In this document: positions 62,707 through 64,000 of the stretch, piece by piece
Layout: each line of letters starts with the position of its first letter
How positions within the stretch are numbered: the first letter of the stretch is position 1
Assembly (NCBI RefSeq): GCF_042678385.1
Contig: NZ_JBHUDY010000001.1
Coordinates: 124,001 to 188,000 of the forward strand
From: Sphingomonas_B tabacisoli
GTDB lineage: Bacteria; Pseudomonadota; Alphaproteobacteria; Sphingomonadales; Sphingomonadaceae
Direction: 5' to 3'
Length of the DNA: 64,000 bases
Notes under the pieces: generated by a model
Databases searched by the model: none
What the model was told of the DNA's origin: nothing
What the model saw: only the letters and a program-made list of their open reading frames with translations
Position numbers and translations under genes: made by a program

Positions 62707-63855
62707 CTATTCCCCGCCCGTCCCCGGAATCGGCTGCTCGCCCACGATCGACAGGCCGTACCCTTCCAGGCCCACCAGCGTGTGGTGCGTGTTGGTCAGC
62801 AGCACCATGTCGTGCACGCCCAGCTCGGCGAGGATCTGCGCGCCGATGCCATAGTCGCGCAGTTCCTCGACCTGCGGGTCGCCGGCAACCTTGCCCTCGG
62901 CGCGAAGCTGCATGAAGCGGCTGACGATCCCCTGCATCGGCTTGTTGATCACGACGATCACGCCCGCGCCCGCCTCGCCGATCGCTTCCATCGATTTGGA
63001 GAGCAGGCCAGCGCGCTGATTGTCCTCGCCAAACACATCGACGAACATCGACATGGTGTGCATGCGCACCAGGGTTGGCTTGTTCGGATCGATCTTGCCC
63101 TTCTGCAATGCGATCAGCTCGTCGCCTGTCACCTTGTTGCGGAACGTGATCGCCTTCCAGTCGCCGCCCCAGCGGCTGTGGAATACCATTTCCGCCGCAC
63201 GCTCGACCAGATGGTCGTTGCGCCGCCTATAGGCGATCAGATCGCGGATAGTGCCGATCTTGAGGTTATGGAGCTGCGCAAAGGAGACGAGGTCGTCCAG
63301 CCGCGCCATCGTCCCGTCGTCCTTCATGATCTCGCAGATCACGCCGGAGGGGTTGAGGCCGGCCAGCCGCGCCACGTCCACCGCCGCTTCGGTGTGGCCG
63401 GCGCGGACGAGCACGCCGCCGTCGCGCGCGACCAGCGGAAAGACGTGGCCGGGCGTCACGATGTCGTCCGCGCCCTTGGTGCCGTCGATCGCGACCGAGA
63501 TGGTGCGCGCCCGGTCCGCTGCCGAAATGCCGGTGGTGACGCCTTCCTTCGCCTCGATGGAGACGGTGAAGGCGGTTTCGTGACGTGTGCCGTTGTTGCG
63601 GCTCATCAGGTTGAGCCCCAGCTGATCGACGCGCCGTTTCGACAGCGCCAGGCAGATCAGGCCGCGGCCATATTTGGCCATGAAGTTGATTGCATCGGGC
63701 GTCGCCATCTGCGCCGGGATGACGAGATCGCCTTCATTCTCCCGGTCCTCGTCGTCGACCAGGATGAACATGCGCCCGTTGCGCGCCTCGTCGATGATCT
63801 CGTCGGGCGAGGAGAGATAGCCGTGACGAAGCCGGCTCACTTCAGCGGCGACCAT
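62707..63855 (-). CDS. ribB: 3,4-dihydroxy-2-butanone 4-phosphate synthase with degenerate GTP cyclohydrolase II domain
   Basis: A 382-residue two-domain protein. Residues about 12-210 are the DHBP synthase, with LVDDEDRENEGDL (33-45), RAGHTEAAVD and GVICEIM, all intact. Residues about 215-370 resemble GTP cyclohydrolase II, but the zinc Cys motif is absent: LVRMHTMSMF (262-271) replaces the expected HSEC stretch, and no CxC follows. The usual QEGRxIGL is replaced by INKPMQGI (303-310). So the RibA half is probably inactive. Such RibBX-type proteins are known in alphaproteobacteria. A separate RibA must exist elsewhere. The start is the ATG at 63855, overlapping ribE by 14 bases. Confidence 0.9.
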   Translation of the reverse strand: MVAAEVSRLRHGYLSSPDEIIDEARNGRMFILVDDEDRENEGDLVIPAQMATPDAINFMAKYGRGLICLALSKRRVDQLGLNLMSRNNGTRHETAFTVSIEAKEGVTTGISAADRARTISVAIDGTKGADDIVTPGHVFPLVARDGGVLVRAGHTEAAVDVARLAGLNPSGVICEIMKDDGTMARLDDLVSFAQLHNLKIGTIRDLIAYRRRNDHLVERAAEMVFHSRWGGDWKAITFRNKVTGDELIALQKGKIDPNKPTLVRMHTMSMFVDVFGEDNQRAGLLSKSMEAIGEAGAGVIVVINKPMQGIVSRFMQLRAEGKVAGDPQVEELRDYGIGAQILAELGVHDMVLLTNTHHTLVGLEGYGLSIVGEQPIPGTGGE

Positions 63856-64000
63856 GATAATACTCCATCCGTTGGAGATAGCGGGCGAGCACGTCGATCT
63901 CGATATTGACCGCCTGGCCCTGTTCCAGCGCACCCAGCGTGGTCACCGCCTGGGTGTGCGGAATGAGGTTGATCGCGAAATGCGCGGAGCCGTCCGGCTG
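63842..64000 (-). CDS. ribE: Riboflavin synthase alpha chain, C-terminal part
   Basis: The window ends inside this gene; 52 C-terminal codons are visible. The sequence reads HFAINLIPHTQAVTTLG, then VNIEIDVLARYLQRMEYYHG to a TGA stop at 63842-63844. This matches the end of the second lumazine-binding repeat of riboflavin synthase, which dismutates lumazine to riboflavin. Its last 14 bases overlap the ribB start, so ribE-ribB-ribH is one operon on the minus strand. Confidence 0.9.
   Translation of the reverse strand, partial: QPDGSAHFAINLIPHTQAVTTLGALEQGQAVNIEIDVLARYLQRMEYYHGRR

Overview
The window is GC-rich, densely coded chromosomal DNA from an alphaproteobacterium, most likely Sphingomonas or a close sphingomonad. 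Four things point there: ruvCAB followed directly by ybgC-tolQRAB-pal, the mitochondrial-type assembly proteins COQ9 and CBP3, a PEPxxWA-type C-terminal sorting signal, and long palindromes beginning CGTTCGGCCTGAGCTTGTCG, which I associate with sphingomonads. I see no rRNA, tRNA, CRISPR array, insertion sequence or prophage. No stretch without a gene exceeds 300 bases.

Layout. 1-6005 is the edge of a polysaccharide region: an ATPase, an Alg14/Alg13-type glycosyltransferase, an EpsD-type foldase, a family 2 glycosyltransferase coupled to an O-acetyltransferase, and a second family 2 glycosyltransferase broken by an in-frame stop. 6142-13544 carries transport and metabolism (amino acid permease, sugar/adenosine kinase, pyruvate kinase, amidohydrolase, GapR-like protein, glutathione transferase). 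13571-22406 is the repair and envelope block: yebC, ruvC, ruvA, ruvB, then ybgC-tolQRAB-pal. It has two intrusions: an antisense radical SAM gene between ruvC and ruvA, and an A+T-richer gene of unknown function spliced between ruvA and ruvB. 22505-32510 is mixed housekeeping and accessory (isoaspartyl peptidase, ispG, ung, a PEP-CTERM protein, and a four-gene MBL/EamA/GNAT/SMR operon).

32629-41323 runs from gyrB, through a DUF4160/DUF2442 toxin-antitoxin-like pair, to a surface lipoprotein with a long Pro-Thr repeat linker and its probable Slam-type export partner, then rpoN and lptB. 41495-53088 holds the glyoxalase genes gloA and gloB, an acyl-CoA synthetase, ggt, pyrD, a malic enzyme fused to a phosphotransacetylase domain, and bamE. 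53191-57896 holds a cytochrome bc1 chaperone, DUF177, ssb, feoAB and COQ9. 57990-64000 holds a PuuD-like membrane protein, an EamA transporter, an Old Yellow Enzyme, a P450 and the riboflavin genes ribE-ribB-ribH. The RibB protein has a degenerate GTP cyclohydrolase II domain.

The most novel-looking items are the gene inserted in ruvAB, the Slam and Pro-Thr lipoprotein pair, and a 176-base nested palindrome between maeB and bamE. Several related palindromic repeats recur across the window, and one of them supplies the ribosome binding site of ruvC. All functions are read from sequence motifs and family knowledge; no database search was possible.
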